Source: Staphylococcus simulans (GTDB lineage: Bacteria > Bacillota > Bacilli > Staphylococcales > Staphylococcaceae). From it: DNA of 64,000 nt. Within the stretch, counting starts at the first letter, position 1. Each line of letters begins with the position of its first letter. The translations under genes and the position numbers were made by a program. Positions 1 through 8,784 of the stretch are shown here, in pieces. The DNA lies in assembly GCF_002994445.1 (NCBI RefSeq), contig NZ_MRZJ01000005.1, positions 1 to 64,000 of the forward strand, given 5' to 3'. The notes below the pieces were generated by a model. It made no database searches, was not told the DNA's origin, and was given only the letters and a program-made list of their open reading frames with translations.

Positions 1-232
1 CGTCAGCATCGGCATCGGCATCGGCGTCAGCATCGGCATCCGCGTCCGCATCGGCATCAGCATCTGCGTCGGCATCTGCGTCAGCATCGGCATCGGCATC
101 AGCGTCAGCATCTGCGTCGGCATCCGCATCTGCGTCGGCATCTGCATCGGCGTCAGCATCAGCATCTGCGTCAGCATCCGCATCGGCATCCGCGTCAGCA
201 TCGGCATCCGCGTCAGCATCCGCATCGGCGTC
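1..232 (-). repeat. Asp-Ala dipeptide-coding hexanucleotide repeat (adhesin stalk)
   Basis: On the minus strand this is an unbroken run of GAY-GCN codons, about 38 Asp-Ala dipeptides, continuing past the window edge. All four Ala codons and both Asp codons are mixed, so the peptide repeat is strict while the DNA is degenerate. It takes the place of the Ser-Asp stalk of classical Sdr proteins. Confidence 0.9.
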
Positions 233-2274
233 AGTATCGTCACCGATTAAGTCGCCTGAACCGCTATTGTATACGTTGTAGTTGTCCCATGTGTAGTAAG
301 TGTGGCCTTGACCATCGTCTGTCGCATCAGAAACCATTTCTGCTCTTGTTTTGATTTCTTGATATGAACCTTCTTGTGCTTTACTGTTTAACACAATGAC
401 ATAACGGCTGCCGTTTGATGGCAAGTCTTGGAAATCTAATGTTAACATTTGTCCGCCGTCAGCTGTTGTTGAGTATTGCGGATTGAAGTTATATGGTCCA
501 TCTGTTCTGTCTGTTACATCTACGAAGTTTGGATTTGTTTCGTCAAAGTAGAAACTTGGGTTAAGTGTTTCACCGTTTCTTACTTCATAGATTTTGTAGT
601 TAGTTACGCTTGGATCTAATTGTGCAGAACTATCAGCTGGTGTACCGTCTGCAGTATTCGGCCAGTAGTTGTATAAGTTCACTTTAGCATTGTATGATTG
701 TTTACCTTGAGGGTTCACATATACAACTTGTTGATAATCACCTGTTTGGTTATCCGCTGATACGATGAATGAGTCTACGTTAGATGGATATTGAGAATCA
801 GAAACTCTGTAATTGATATCAACATTTGTGCTGTATGGCTCGCCAGCAACTGTTGTTGTGACTGGGTAAGTACCTGAAGTTGGTGCTTGTTGACGGTCAG
901 CGTATAACGGAATATTGAATTTACCTGTTACGTTATCATGTGTATCTACATAATCTGTAAATGTATAACGTAATGAATTGTCAGCTTCGTTGAATTGACC
1001 TGAAGCGACTACTTCCTCGCCATTCATTAAGTCAGGAATAATTGCAGTGTTCGGTGTTGTATTACCGTAATAGTTTAAGTACTGCGGGAATTGTACATCG
1101 AAGTAGTCACCTGCTTTAACACTATCATCAACTTGTAAATTCGCAGACATTGCAGTTGATTCGCTGTCGTTAGCTTGGATAGTGTTCGGACTTAATTGAA
1201 TGTTTGAAGCTTGTACTTGATCATTTACATTAGTACCTGTTGGTGTTGCGGCTGCTAATGCATATGTTTGTGCAGCTGTACCTTCTTGAGATGCTGGTGC
1301 TGCGAATCTTGCGAATGTATTAGGTGATGTCGCAAGTGCTTCAGAACTATCTTTTTGATTTGAATAGTCTTGAGCTGATTTAGATGCGTCGGCTAAATTT
1401 GTTTGACCAGAAGTATCACCTAAAGTCGCATTTTCTGCAGTGTTCGCATCTGAAACTTGTGCTGCATTCGGATCATAAGCAGGTTGTTGGTTTACACCAT
1501 CTGTCGGTGCTGCTTGTGCAGTAAATTGTTCTGCTGTTTGTTGTTCTGCCGGTGCTTGTTCCGCATTAGTGTTTGTGTTGTTTGATTATCTGCAGTTGGC
1601 GCAACTGAAGGTTCTGTTGTTGGTGCTTCAGTCGGAGCTACAGGTGCTGCTGTTTCTTTTGCACTTGTAGTAGATGTATTTTGTGTTGGTTGTTCTGATG
1701 GTGTTGATGTATTTGTTTTTGAATCAGCTGCTGGTTGAGCACTATCAGTGTTTGATGCTGTGCTTGATTGCTGCTCTGTTGCTGGTTGTTCTGCTGACTT
1801 TTCTGTCGGTTGTTCTGTTGTTTGAGTTGTATCAGCTTTTGGCTGCTCTGTTGATGTTGCAGTATTTTCAGCTGGTGCTGGTTGTTCTGAAGCTGCTGTA
1901 TCAGCTGTTGGTTTTTGCGCATCTGTTGATGCAGTTTGATCTGCAGTTGCGTCTGTCGACTGTTCAGTAGGTGCTGGCGCTGTACCTGTTTCAGCTGGCT
2001 TTTGAGCGGCAGTGTCTTGTTGTGCTGCTGTGTCAGCTGTTGGCGCTTGTGCATCTTGTGTTTGGTTTGTATCTGTCGTTGGTGCTGTGTCAGCTGATGT
2101 ACTTGTTTGAGTTGTAGGATTTGTTGATTCGTTGGTGTTTGTCGTTGTTTCAGCTGCGTCCGCGTCATTCGCATTCGCAAATAAAGTTACCCCTACAATA
2201 ACTGAGGCTGCCCCTGCTGTGATTTTACGAATGGAATAGCGATTACGTTTCTTGAAAAAGTCCTGATTATTCAA
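1..2274 (-). pseudogene. Sdr/Clf-type MSCRAMM surface adhesin, frameshifted and cut by the window edge
   Basis: Cell-wall-anchored adhesin of the clumping factor/Sdr family. The best start is TTG at 2274, preceded by AGGAGGG; a YSIRK-type signal peptide follows (YSIRK at about residues 13-17). Next comes about 230 residues of Ala/Thr/Gln/Pro-rich disordered sequence, and then, one frame over, an N2-N3-like ligand-binding region with the family hallmark RYTFTDYVD and a closing TYYTWDNYNVYNSGSGD stretch. No B repeats are seen. The stalk is Asp-Ala dipeptides running off the window, so the LPXTG anchor is not visible. The first frame ends at 1492, but the second is open from about 1585 to 1 and continues the same composition. 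One base therefore appears lost near 1571-1584, within repeats of CAAACA type. This may be true inactivation, slip-strand phase variation or a sequencing error. Family assignment is firm; ligand unknown. Confidence 0.82.
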
Positions 2275-2528
2275 AAAATCCCTCCTAAAAAATTTAAAAA
2301 GTCTTACCTTATACAATTACACAAGGGTACAACTAATAAACACAATTTTATTAATTCAGTACAATTGTTTCAAAGTATTCACAATATATTTTTATAAGAC
2401 TAGTCCTATGCAACTAATCGGATTTGATTAATGTTTTAGAAATTTAGATTTTTTATCATTTATATGTAATAGATTAAAATCAACTTCAACCCTTTGATTA
2501 CTAGGCCACTTTCGAATTTTATATAAAA

Positions 2529-2560
2529 CAAAAAGCCTGAATTTTACTTCAGACTTTTTG
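2529..2560 (-). terminator. Hairpin at the end of the Mur ligase-like gene
   Basis: Inverted repeat: CAAAAAGCCTGAA at 2529-2541 pairs with TTCAGACTTTTTG at 2548-2560, with a short AT loop. It overlaps the stop codon at 2549 and ends in a T run on the minus strand. Confidence 0.7.
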
Positions 2561-4597
2561 AAGAAGATGACGTGCTTCATCTTCATTTTCCAGACCCGTA
2601 AATACTATCGCTTTATTCCCTTCTTTCAAGATACCGTGTTTACCATATTCGCCTATCACTATACCGCCTTTTGAATTATCATATAACAGCGCGCCATATT
2701 GTTTCAGTAGAGCTGACAAATCACGAACAGTGAAATTTTGACGCTCTTTTATTCTGAAACGCCCTGTTAAATTAATCGCAACAGAATCTGTTAAATGTAA
2801 TTGCTGAATGACAGATTGCACATAAGTTTTTCTTGCTTTATGGCTTGGATATAGTTCATCTGTTAATTGATAGACTAACGATGCATGCGGTGTATCTGTC
2901 ACAGCGTCAACTAAAGCCTCCCATGTCATTTCAAGTCCTTCATAGAATTGACGGTTATTCGTCGGCCATTGTTTGAGGTTGAGATGATAATTATTGATAC
3001 CGCGCTGTTTTGCATCTAAGTAATAAAGAATAGGCGCAAGTCCTTCGATTGTCGCAGATTGATTCATGTTATCTTGCGCTGTTATTTCGCCTGTTTCTAA
3101 ATCATAAATGGCATAAGCACGCCCTTTTCGTGCTGCTTCTGTAAAATGGGCATCTTCTGCGCCGCTTCTCTCATAATGTAAAAACGCACCTTGCAGACGC
3201 GCAGCAACTTTAGGAAACTCTGTTTGTGTAACAGAAGATTTCATCAGCACCAATGCATCCTGATTTAACAAATAACATAAGTCTTTCAACATCAAATTTT
3301 GATTTTGGTACCATGTAATATGTTTGCCTTTGACCTTATTGACCACTTTACGCAAAGGGGCATCCATACATAAAATATAATCCGCTTCTGATTGTTCCAA
3401 AGCCGGTACCAATTCAGCGTGAACACGATCTGTTTGATCCCCTAAATCACTAATTTGACCCAATGCTATAATTTTATGTCCCTTAAAGAATGGGCTCTGC
3501 GAATTAAAGGCCTCAATCGCATTCAGCATCGCCGGTAAAGAAGCATTATGTGTGTCATCTAAGACTGTTGCATGTTCATGGTCGCTCTTCACGGTTCTGA
3601 ATTCCAAGACTTTCTTAAAGAGTTGTGTTTGGGCTAAATGATTGAGCTTTTCTTTCACATACACATTCAAATGTTTGAGCGTCAATAGCACTGCCAAAGC
3701 ATTCTCAACCATCCCTTTACTGACAGAAGGCACTTCAAATGTATAACCGTCATTAGTCGTCACTTTTACAGCCTTTTTAACAGGTGTTATCTCTTCAGCA
3801 TAAGTATCCGCTGTCGCATCTTTTGTACTGTAGCGATAGACGTGCTTTGTATAAGTTGCGGCTGTCTCTCTTAATACATCATGATGCAGCGTGTCACCAT
3901 TATAGATTGCAATACCTTCTGCGTTCAGCCCTTCAAAAATACGTGATTTGAATTTTACAATCTCTTGCGTCGAACCGATTGTCGATAAATGAGCAGAGCC
4001 GATGCCTGTCACAATTGCAATGTGCGGTTTTAGCACTTTTGCCATATTCCCGCGATTATTTAACGCATTTAAAGAGGTTTCAAATATCGCAACATCAGGG
4101 TTAGAAGCTAATTTGCACATATGTAAATAGATGGCACTTCTCGTATTACTGTTGCCTCTATTTTGTTGAACGTTTAAAGGACTTAACGCTGCCCCTAGCA
4201 TTAAACGTGTCGAACTTTTCCCCATAGAACCTGTTAAGGCAATTAATGGATTACGGTAGCGGCTTCTAATGTGCAAAGCTAAAGTTTTCATCGCTTTAAT
4301 ACTGTTTTTCACTACAATTTGCGGGATTTTATGTGTTAAGCCTTCCACATACTGTTCAGTGATGATTAAACCGATATTTGAAACACCCTTAGGAATTTGC
4401 GCATTGCCTTCTCGCATGACTTTTGATTTCTTCAAGTACTTTTGCCACGACGCTTCGCTAATAGAAATAAATGCTGTAGAAGGCGACTTTACATGCAGCA
4501 TTTGATATTCAAAATCATCTATCACTTGATGCGCTTTTCCTTGTGCATCCAGCAGTTCTGTCTCTAAGATTTGTGCAATCGTTTCTAATGTATACAT
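2549..4597 (-). CDS. Mur ligase family protein (MurF-like) with extra C-terminal region
   Basis: ATP-dependent ligase of the Mur family. The chosen ATG at 4597 has GGGGGT just upstream; a longer reading to 4696 would run into the divergent gene at 4690. Visible motifs: the P-loop LTGSMGKSST, a central segment with GIGSAHLSTIGS and KSRIFEGL, and DDTHNASLPAM plus ALGQISDLGDQ, which match the order in MurF (UDP-MurNAc-tripeptide:D-Ala-D-Ala ligase). The protein has about 680 residues, far longer than MurF (about 450). The last 200 or so residues have no Mur ligase features; segments such as YAIYDLETGEI recall penicillin-binding/serine hydrolase folds, but I see no convincing catalytic motif. It is a single gene. 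It is more likely an accessory ligase than the essential MurF; the substrate is unknown. Confidence 0.7.
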   Translation of the reverse strand: MYTLETIAQILETELLDAQGKAHQVIDDFEYQMLHVKSPSTAFISISEASWQKYLKKSKVMREGNAQIPKGVSNIGLIITEQYVEGLTHKIPQIVVKNSIKAMKTLALHIRSRYRNPLIALTGSMGKSSTRLMLGAALSPLNVQQNRGNSNTRSAIYLHMCKLASNPDVAIFETSLNALNNRGNMAKVLKPHIAIVTGIGSAHLSTIGSTQEIVKFKSRIFEGLNAEGIAIYNGDTLHHDVLRETAATYTKHVYRYSTKDATADTYAEEITPVKKAVKVTTNDGYTFEVPSVSKGMVENALAVLLTLKHLNVYVKEKLNHLAQTQLFKKVLEFRTVKSDHEHATVLDDTHNASLPAMLNAIEAFNSQSPFFKGHKIIALGQISDLGDQTDRVHAELVPALEQSEADYILCMDAPLRKVVNKVKGKHITWYQNQNLMLKDLCYLLNQDALVLMKSSVTQTEFPKVAARLQGAFLHYERSGAEDAHFTEAARKGRAYAIYDLETGEITAQDNMNQSATIEGLAPILYYLDAKQRGINNYHLNLKQWPTNNRQFYEGLEMTWEALVDAVTDTPHASLVYQLTDELYPSHKARKTYVQSVIQQLHLTDSVAINLTGRFRIKERQNFTVRDLSALLKQYGALLYDNSKGGIVIGEYGKHGILKEGNKAIVFTGLENEDEARHLLQKV

Positions 4598-4689
4598 GAT
4601 GACCCCCGGTAAATGATAATTTTGCATTCTCAAAGCCCTATGGTTTAATGTATAGTTAATAACTTCAAAAAAACTGGAGGCTTTTGATA

Positions 4690-4875
4690 ATGGCAACAGA
4701 TAATGATAAAAGTCTAGATCAAATCAACCAAGAAATTGAAGAAGAGTTGAGAAACTATGACCCTAAAGAAGATGAAAAGAAGAAAAAAAGCATCATCTTC
4801 ACCAAACCAAGATTAATCGTACTTATTGTCGTTCTCGGTTTAGGACTTTATAGATTACTCCATTTCTTTTTCTAA
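4690..4875 (+). CDS. Small single-pass membrane protein
   Basis: A 61-residue protein: a charged, acidic, helix-prone N-terminal half (DQINQEIEEELRNYD, then KEDEKKKK) followed by one hydrophobic segment near the C-terminus (about residues 42-60). GGAGG at 4676-4680 lies 9 bases before this ATG and only 3 from an in-frame TTG at 4684, so ATG is preferred. It is divergent from the Mur ligase gene, with about 90 bases between the starts. Function not recognised. Confidence 0.7.
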   Translation: MATDNDKSLDQINQEIEEELRNYDPKEDEKKKKSIIFTKPRLIVLIVVLGLGLYRLLHFFF

Positions 4876-4936
4876 ACAGTGAAACTAAATTAACGCTACT
4901 ATATCACAACTTAAACAATTATGTATTTTGTTTCGG

Positions 4937-4979
4937 AGACTAGGAAAAGCATTCTGACTATGAATACTTTTCCTAGTCT
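4937..4979. terminator. Bidirectional hairpin between the convergent 61-aa gene and msrA
   Basis: Perfect inverted repeat AGACTAGGAAAAG (4937-4949) and CTTTTCCTAGTCT (4967-4979), covering the stop codon of msrA at 4973. It lies between convergent genes and can serve both. Confidence 0.75.
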
Positions 4980-5449
4980 TTGTGTTGTTGAAACAATGTT
5001 TTCGGAATATGGCAATAAGCCTCTGGATGACGTTCCAGATAGTCTTGATGCACATCAGCACTCGGGATATAGTTGGTTAAAGGTAAGACTTCCACTACTA
5101 TGCGGGTAGTGTCATCTCTTTGATTGATATACGCTTTAGCTTGTGTTAAATGTTCAGGATTTTCACTGTAAACACCTGTACGGTATTTAGGTCCTGTATC
5201 TTCTCCTTGTGCATTTATACTATAAGGATCTATCGCTTTAAAAAGCTGTGCTGTTAACTGTTTAGCGCTGGTTTGTGTTGTATCAAAAGTGGTTTTGACA
5301 CACTCTGCATAACCGTCATAGTCGCTTTCCAAATGATTTGAAGTTCCGTTAGCACGGCCCGCTTCCGTATCCAACACACCTGGTAAGGTTTTAACATAGG
5401 CTTGAACACCCCAAAGGCATCCGCCTGCAAGATATATAATTTCTTTCAT
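4973..5449 (-). CDS. msrA: Peptide methionine-S-sulfoxide reductase MsrA
   Basis: Repairs oxidised methionine (S epimer) in proteins using a catalytic cysteine recycled by thioredoxin. The start at 5449 gives MKEIIYLAGGCLWG, with the catalytic Cys at residue 11; most MsrA have GCFWG, so Phe is Leu here. Other family segments: GYAECVKTTFD (usual form GHAEVV), KAIDPYSINAQGEDTGPKYRTGVY, and DVHQDYLERHPEAYCHI near the C-terminus. At about 158 residues it is complete. The longer TTG-initiated reading to 5482 has no ribosome site. The substitutions suggest one of the divergent extra MsrA paralogues common in staphylococci rather than the msrAB operon copy. Confidence 0.88.
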   Translation of the reverse strand: MKEIIYLAGGCLWGVQAYVKTLPGVLDTEAGRANGTSNHLESDYDGYAECVKTTFDTTQTSAKQLTAQLFKAIDPYSINAQGEDTGPKYRTGVYSENPEHLTQAKAYINQRDDTTRIVVEVLPLTNYIPSADVHQDYLERHPEAYCHIPKTLFQQHKD

Positions 5450-5543
5450 TTTAAACAACTGCTTTCTACAATATTTTTCCAAAATTCACTAAAGTATGGT
5501 ACGCTCAATGTCACCTGACACATACAAAAGGGTGTGACCTCTT

Positions 5544-5966
5544 ATGAAAACACTGTATCATATTGTTGCGATACTCATCTTATCCGTATCTTTATATGCA
5601 TTCTTTAGCCTTACTGACTTATTTTATACCCATTCACTCGCAGATTTACTGCTGAATGTTGATTTTATCCCTGTATTTGAATATGCGAATTTCTATTTTA
5701 AATTTATCTTTCATATTATTTTCACCACATTGATTTATGTTGTCTTTCAAGGTATACGCGATTCTTATGTCTATCCTGCTGGAATTTTAATTATTATTGT
5801 ACTGTTTGCGGTTATTTATCTATCATTGATTAATTGGTCTGTAAATCCAGAGTATCAATTTTATTGGAGCGACTATTTTGTTTGGATGCTCGGTCATACT
5901 ATCTTTATTTTCTTAGTCGCATTTATTTTACGTTTCGAGAAACACTTTTGGTATCAAAAGCGTTAA
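5544..5966 (+). CDS. Hypothetical four-helix membrane protein
   Basis: A 140-residue protein rich in Phe, Tyr and Ile, with about four membrane-spanning segments (roughly residues 5-25, 48-68, 78-98 and 112-132) and a short basic C-terminus (FEKHFWYQKR). No catalytic motif is visible. It is a single gene between divergent msrA and the SDR gene. Function not recognised. Confidence 0.65.
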   Translation: MKTLYHIVAILILSVSLYAFFSLTDLFYTHSLADLLLNVDFIPVFEYANFYFKFIFHIIFTTLIYVVFQGIRDSYVYPAGILIIIVLFAVIYLSLINWSVNPEYQFYWSDYFVWMLGHTIFIFLVAFILRFEKHFWYQKR

Positions 5967-6055
5967 TACTTAAGGTTATTGCCTGATAATTTGAGAAAAT
6001 AGATAGGCAGCCATACAATTAATATATTGAACTTTTATTAAAAGGAGAGATAGAT

Positions 6056-6799
6056 ATGAAAGGCAGAACAGCAATTATTACAGGATCAAGCCGCGGTATC
6101 GGTGCTCAAACAGCACGTTTGCTCGCATCACGCGGTGCAAATGTCGTAGTTAATTACTTCAACAACGCGCAAGCAGCTGAAAATGTTGTTAAAGACATTG
6201 AAGATAACGGCGGTAAAGCCATCGCAGTCAAAGGTGATGCACGCAACTCAGAAGATGTCGCAAACATTGTCAAACAAGCATTAGCGACTTTCGGCAGTGT
6301 GGACATTCTAGTACATAACGCTGGAATGCAATTCCCTTTCAAATCATTTGAAGACATGGAGTGGGACGAATTTATTGCTAAAACTGATGATGAATTAAAA
6401 GCCGCATTCACTTCAACGAAAGCAGTTGTACCGATTATGAAAGAACAAGGCTACGGCAAACTTGTTTATATCTCAAGCGGCCTCAGCCATCAGCCGATGG
6501 ACGACTTCTTAGCCCACGGGACGTCTAAAAGTGCATTAAACGCTTTTGCGAAATATATCGCTCAAGAGTTCGCAGATACAGGTATTACTTCAAATATTGT
6601 AGCACCTGGTATGGTCGATACAGACGCGACGGCACATACACCAGAAGAAGCTAAAACAGCTTATGCCAACAGTATTCCTATCCATCGATTGGCACAACCT
6701 GAAGACGTCGCTAAAGCAGTAGCTTTTTATGCAAGCGAAGACAGTGCTTATATTACCGGCAGCTATCTTCCAGTCAGCGGCGGCGGAGAAATGATTTAA
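6056..6799 (+). CDS. SDR-family oxidoreductase with His in place of the catalytic Tyr
   Basis: Short-chain dehydrogenase/reductase of 247 residues, FabG-like in length. The NAD(P) site TGSSRGIG is at residues 9-16 and HNAG at 87-90. The strand holding the catalytic Ser (YISSG, S140/S141) is present, and the C-terminal VSGGG is typical. The active site normally reads YxxxK; here it is AHGTSK, with H154 where Tyr belongs and K158 kept. The codon is CAC, so this is not a misread. AAAGGAGAG precedes the ATG. It stands alone and is closed by a hairpin. Either the chemistry is altered or the protein is a non-canonical or inactive member; substrate unknown. Confidence 0.85.
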   Translation: MKGRTAIITGSSRGIGAQTARLLASRGANVVVNYFNNAQAAENVVKDIEDNGGKAIAVKGDARNSEDVANIVKQALATFGSVDILVHNAGMQFPFKSFEDMEWDEFIAKTDDELKAAFTSTKAVVPIMKEQGYGKLVYISSGLSHQPMDDFLAHGTSKSALNAFAKYIAQEFADTGITSNIVAPGMVDTDATAHTPEEAKTAYANSIPIHRLAQPEDVAKAVAFYASEDSAYITGSYLPVSGGGEMI

Positions 6800-6818
6800 T
6801 CTCATAATGACAGAATAA

Positions 6819-6855
6819 AGGCAGAGCATATCTTGGTGGATGCTCTGCCTCTTTA
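6819..6855. terminator. Hairpin between the convergent SDR and ykvI-type genes
   Basis: AGGCAGAGCAT (6819-6829) pairs perfectly with ATGCTCTGCCT (6840-6850) and is followed by CTTTAT. It can terminate both converging transcripts. Confidence 0.75.
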
Positions 6856-6866
6856 TATGTCACTAA

Positions 6867-7943
6867 CTATAATAATGGTTTCTTAGAATACTTATTCATA
6901 ATCCATCTGACAAACAATGAAATTGTAATGAATAAACCGATATATCCAAACAATGGGAAAACAAGATTAACTAAATCTGCAAACCCTACAAAACTCAATA
7001 CAAATGCGAGTATGAGCGAAATTGTAAGCAATACTACATACTTCTTGGATTTCGGATCTGTAAAGCGTGTTAAAAATGGATACAGCATTCCAATACAACT
7101 ATTGAAAATAACACCAAACATCACCGCTGACATTAAATATGCGACTAATGGGTGAATATCATTCGCAAGCACTAATGTCGGAATATCTACTGTGTTTGCT
7201 TTTTCTAAATTTGCCAGCAAACCGCCAACCATGATTAACAATAATACACTAAATGTAATACCGCCAAAATAAGCACCTCTGCGTGCCACCTTATGATTCA
7301 TTGCATCATTACCGACAATTGTTAAGAAACTAAAACTGTTGCCGACAATCAATCCACCATACGTAATCGCATCCCACCACCAATATGTACTCGTTGTTTT
7401 AGACGGTACTGTATATTTGTGTACTTCAGAAAAATGTACTGACGGGTTAAATATGTTCGTCCCTGCAATAATCAAAACAGCAATAACCAAGAATGGTGTC
7501 ACTGCACCTAATACAGTTAAAATTTTGCTGAAGTTAAGCTGCAATACAATAAATAATAAAACAACGATTGCGAGTGCGCCGATCCAGCTTGGAAGTCCGA
7601 ATCCTTGTTTTAATGCAGAGCCTCCCCCAGCAATCATAATGACAGTCATTCCGAACAAGAAGAAAATAATGAGATAATCTATAATCGCTCCTAATACCTT
7701 TCCAAACAAGCTATGTAGTGAAATATCATAGCTGTCAGCGTCTAAACGATACCCCATCTTAGCAACTTGCCGTGTCCCAAATGCAACTATAATACCCGTT
7801 ACAATAACTGCGATATATGCTACATTTCCATGATTAACAAAAAATTGCAAAAGTTCTTGTCCAGTAGTAAATCCAGCACCGACAATAAAGCTTAAATAAG
7901 CTAGGGCTATTGCATAGGATGCCTTGTTTACTCTATTAAACAT
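6867..7943 (-). CDS. YkvI-family membrane transporter
   Basis: A 358-residue protein with about ten hydrophobic segments, beginning SYAIALAYLSFIVGAGFTTGQELLQFF, the N-terminal helix with a broken GAGFTTGQE motif typical of the YkvI group within the APC (LeuT-fold) superfamily. AAGGGGATT precedes the ATG at 7943. It is probably an amino acid or related solute carrier in the cytoplasmic membrane; the substrate cannot be read. It is a single gene ending in the convergent hairpin at 6819. Confidence 0.75.
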   Translation of the reverse strand: MFNRVNKASYAIALAYLSFIVGAGFTTGQELLQFFVNHGNVAYIAVIVTGIIVAFGTRQVAKMGYRLDADSYDISLHSLFGKVLGAIIDYLIIFFLFGMTVIMIAGGGSALKQGFGLPSWIGALAIVVLLFIVLQLNFSKILTVLGAVTPFLVIAVLIIAGTNIFNPSVHFSEVHKYTVPSKTTSTYWWWDAITYGGLIVGNSFSFLTIVGNDAMNHKVARRGAYFGGITFSVLLLIMVGGLLANLEKANTVDIPTLVLANDIHPLVAYLMSAVMFGVIFNSCIGMLYPFLTRFTDPKSKKYVVLLTISLILAFVLSFVGFADLVNLVFPLFGYIGLFITISLFVRWIMNKYSKKPLL

Positions 7944-8083
7944 AAAGTAATCCCCTTTCTTTAAATCAAGTTAATCAATCTATCAAATTTTAACATATTT
8001 ATAATTTTTCTCAATTTAAAGGAGTGGAAACTAATATTTAAAATCAGTTTGATATCATTTTATTATTTTTAGCAAAAATTAAA

Positions 8084-8105
8084 AGCCGCCTCTTATGAGA
8101 CGGCT
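8084..8105 (-). terminator. Terminator of the DUF4064 gene
   Basis: AGCCGCCTC (8084-8092) pairs with GAGACGGCT (8097-8105) with one G-U pair. On the minus strand the stem is followed by TTTTAATTTTT. Confidence 0.75.
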
Positions 8106-8113
8106 CATGTGTA

Positions 8114-8605
8114 TTAATATTTGTATGGATCTTCTTCTTTTGTTTGTTCGTTTGTACGTTCTTGTGCAATGGCATTGGCTTTATCGTAGTTATAATAACC
8201 ATCTTCAGTCAATGAATTATTTTTCGGTTTTCTGCTGAATAACATAATTGCTGCGATAATCCATAAGATTGCTGAAATCCAGTTGCCTAATAATGAAATA
8301 ATACCAGCAATCAATAATAAAATTGCGGCTGTTTTTGCTTTCTTACTGATAAAGATACCACCGATGACTGCTAAAACAAGGGCAATAAGGTTGATGATTA
8401 AAGCAAATGTTATAAAACCTTGAAGAACTGTTGCTGATTGCATCATTTCTTCATAAGTTATATCCCCTGTGCTGCCTTCTTGCATACCTGTGATAAAGTC
8501 CTCGCTATGCATTAACGGAAGCATTAAACCTGTCATTAAAACTGCTAAGGCTGTAAGCCCAACACCAATCCATGTTAAAACGTGTTCACCTGTACGTTTA
8601 ATCAT
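8114..8605 (-). CDS. DUF4064-type four-helix membrane protein
   Basis: A 163-residue protein with four membrane helices (near residues 8-28, 60-80, 85-110 and 115-135) and a charged, Asn/Glu-rich C-terminal tail ending EEDPYKY. The start at 8605 is fixed by AAGGAGG nine bases upstream; the longer reading passes through this ribosome site. The layout of an N-terminal helix, an external loop and a helical trio matches DUF4064 proteins common in staphylococci. Role unknown. Confidence 0.72.
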   Translation of the reverse strand: MIKRTGEHVLTWIGVGLTALAVLMTGLMLPLMHSEDFITGMQEGSTGDITYEEMMQSATVLQGFITFALIINLIALVLAVIGGIFISKKAKTAAILLLIAGIISLLGNWISAILWIIAAIMLFSRKPKNNSLTEDGYYNYDKANAIAQERTNEQTKEEDPYKY

Positions 8606-8784
8606 TGTGTTCCTCCTTAATTGTAATAGCAAATTGTAAAATTATAAAATCAATATAATTATTAACATCAGTATACTAATTCTCAAGTTATACGTCCATA
8701 CTCCGCTTAAAATCCTTACTGCTTTTTTAATAATAATTAATATACTTTTTTAACTTTTCGTCTATCCAATTAAGAAGAAATTTC

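Noticed and set aside
1..237. Tandem short repeats that might suggest a CRISPR array or satellite
   Set aside because: The repeat is six bases long, strictly in frame and codes for Asp-Ala; there are no spacers.
1638..2180. Long open frames in the adhesin low-complexity region (including 1674-1970 on the plus strand)
   Set aside because: They are shadow frames of a repetitive Ala/Thr/Gln-coding sequence, with no ribosome site and odd composition (very Gln-rich or Leu-rich).
7339..7677. Open frame opposite the YkvI gene
   Set aside because: Antisense shadow of a membrane protein gene, with no ribosome site.
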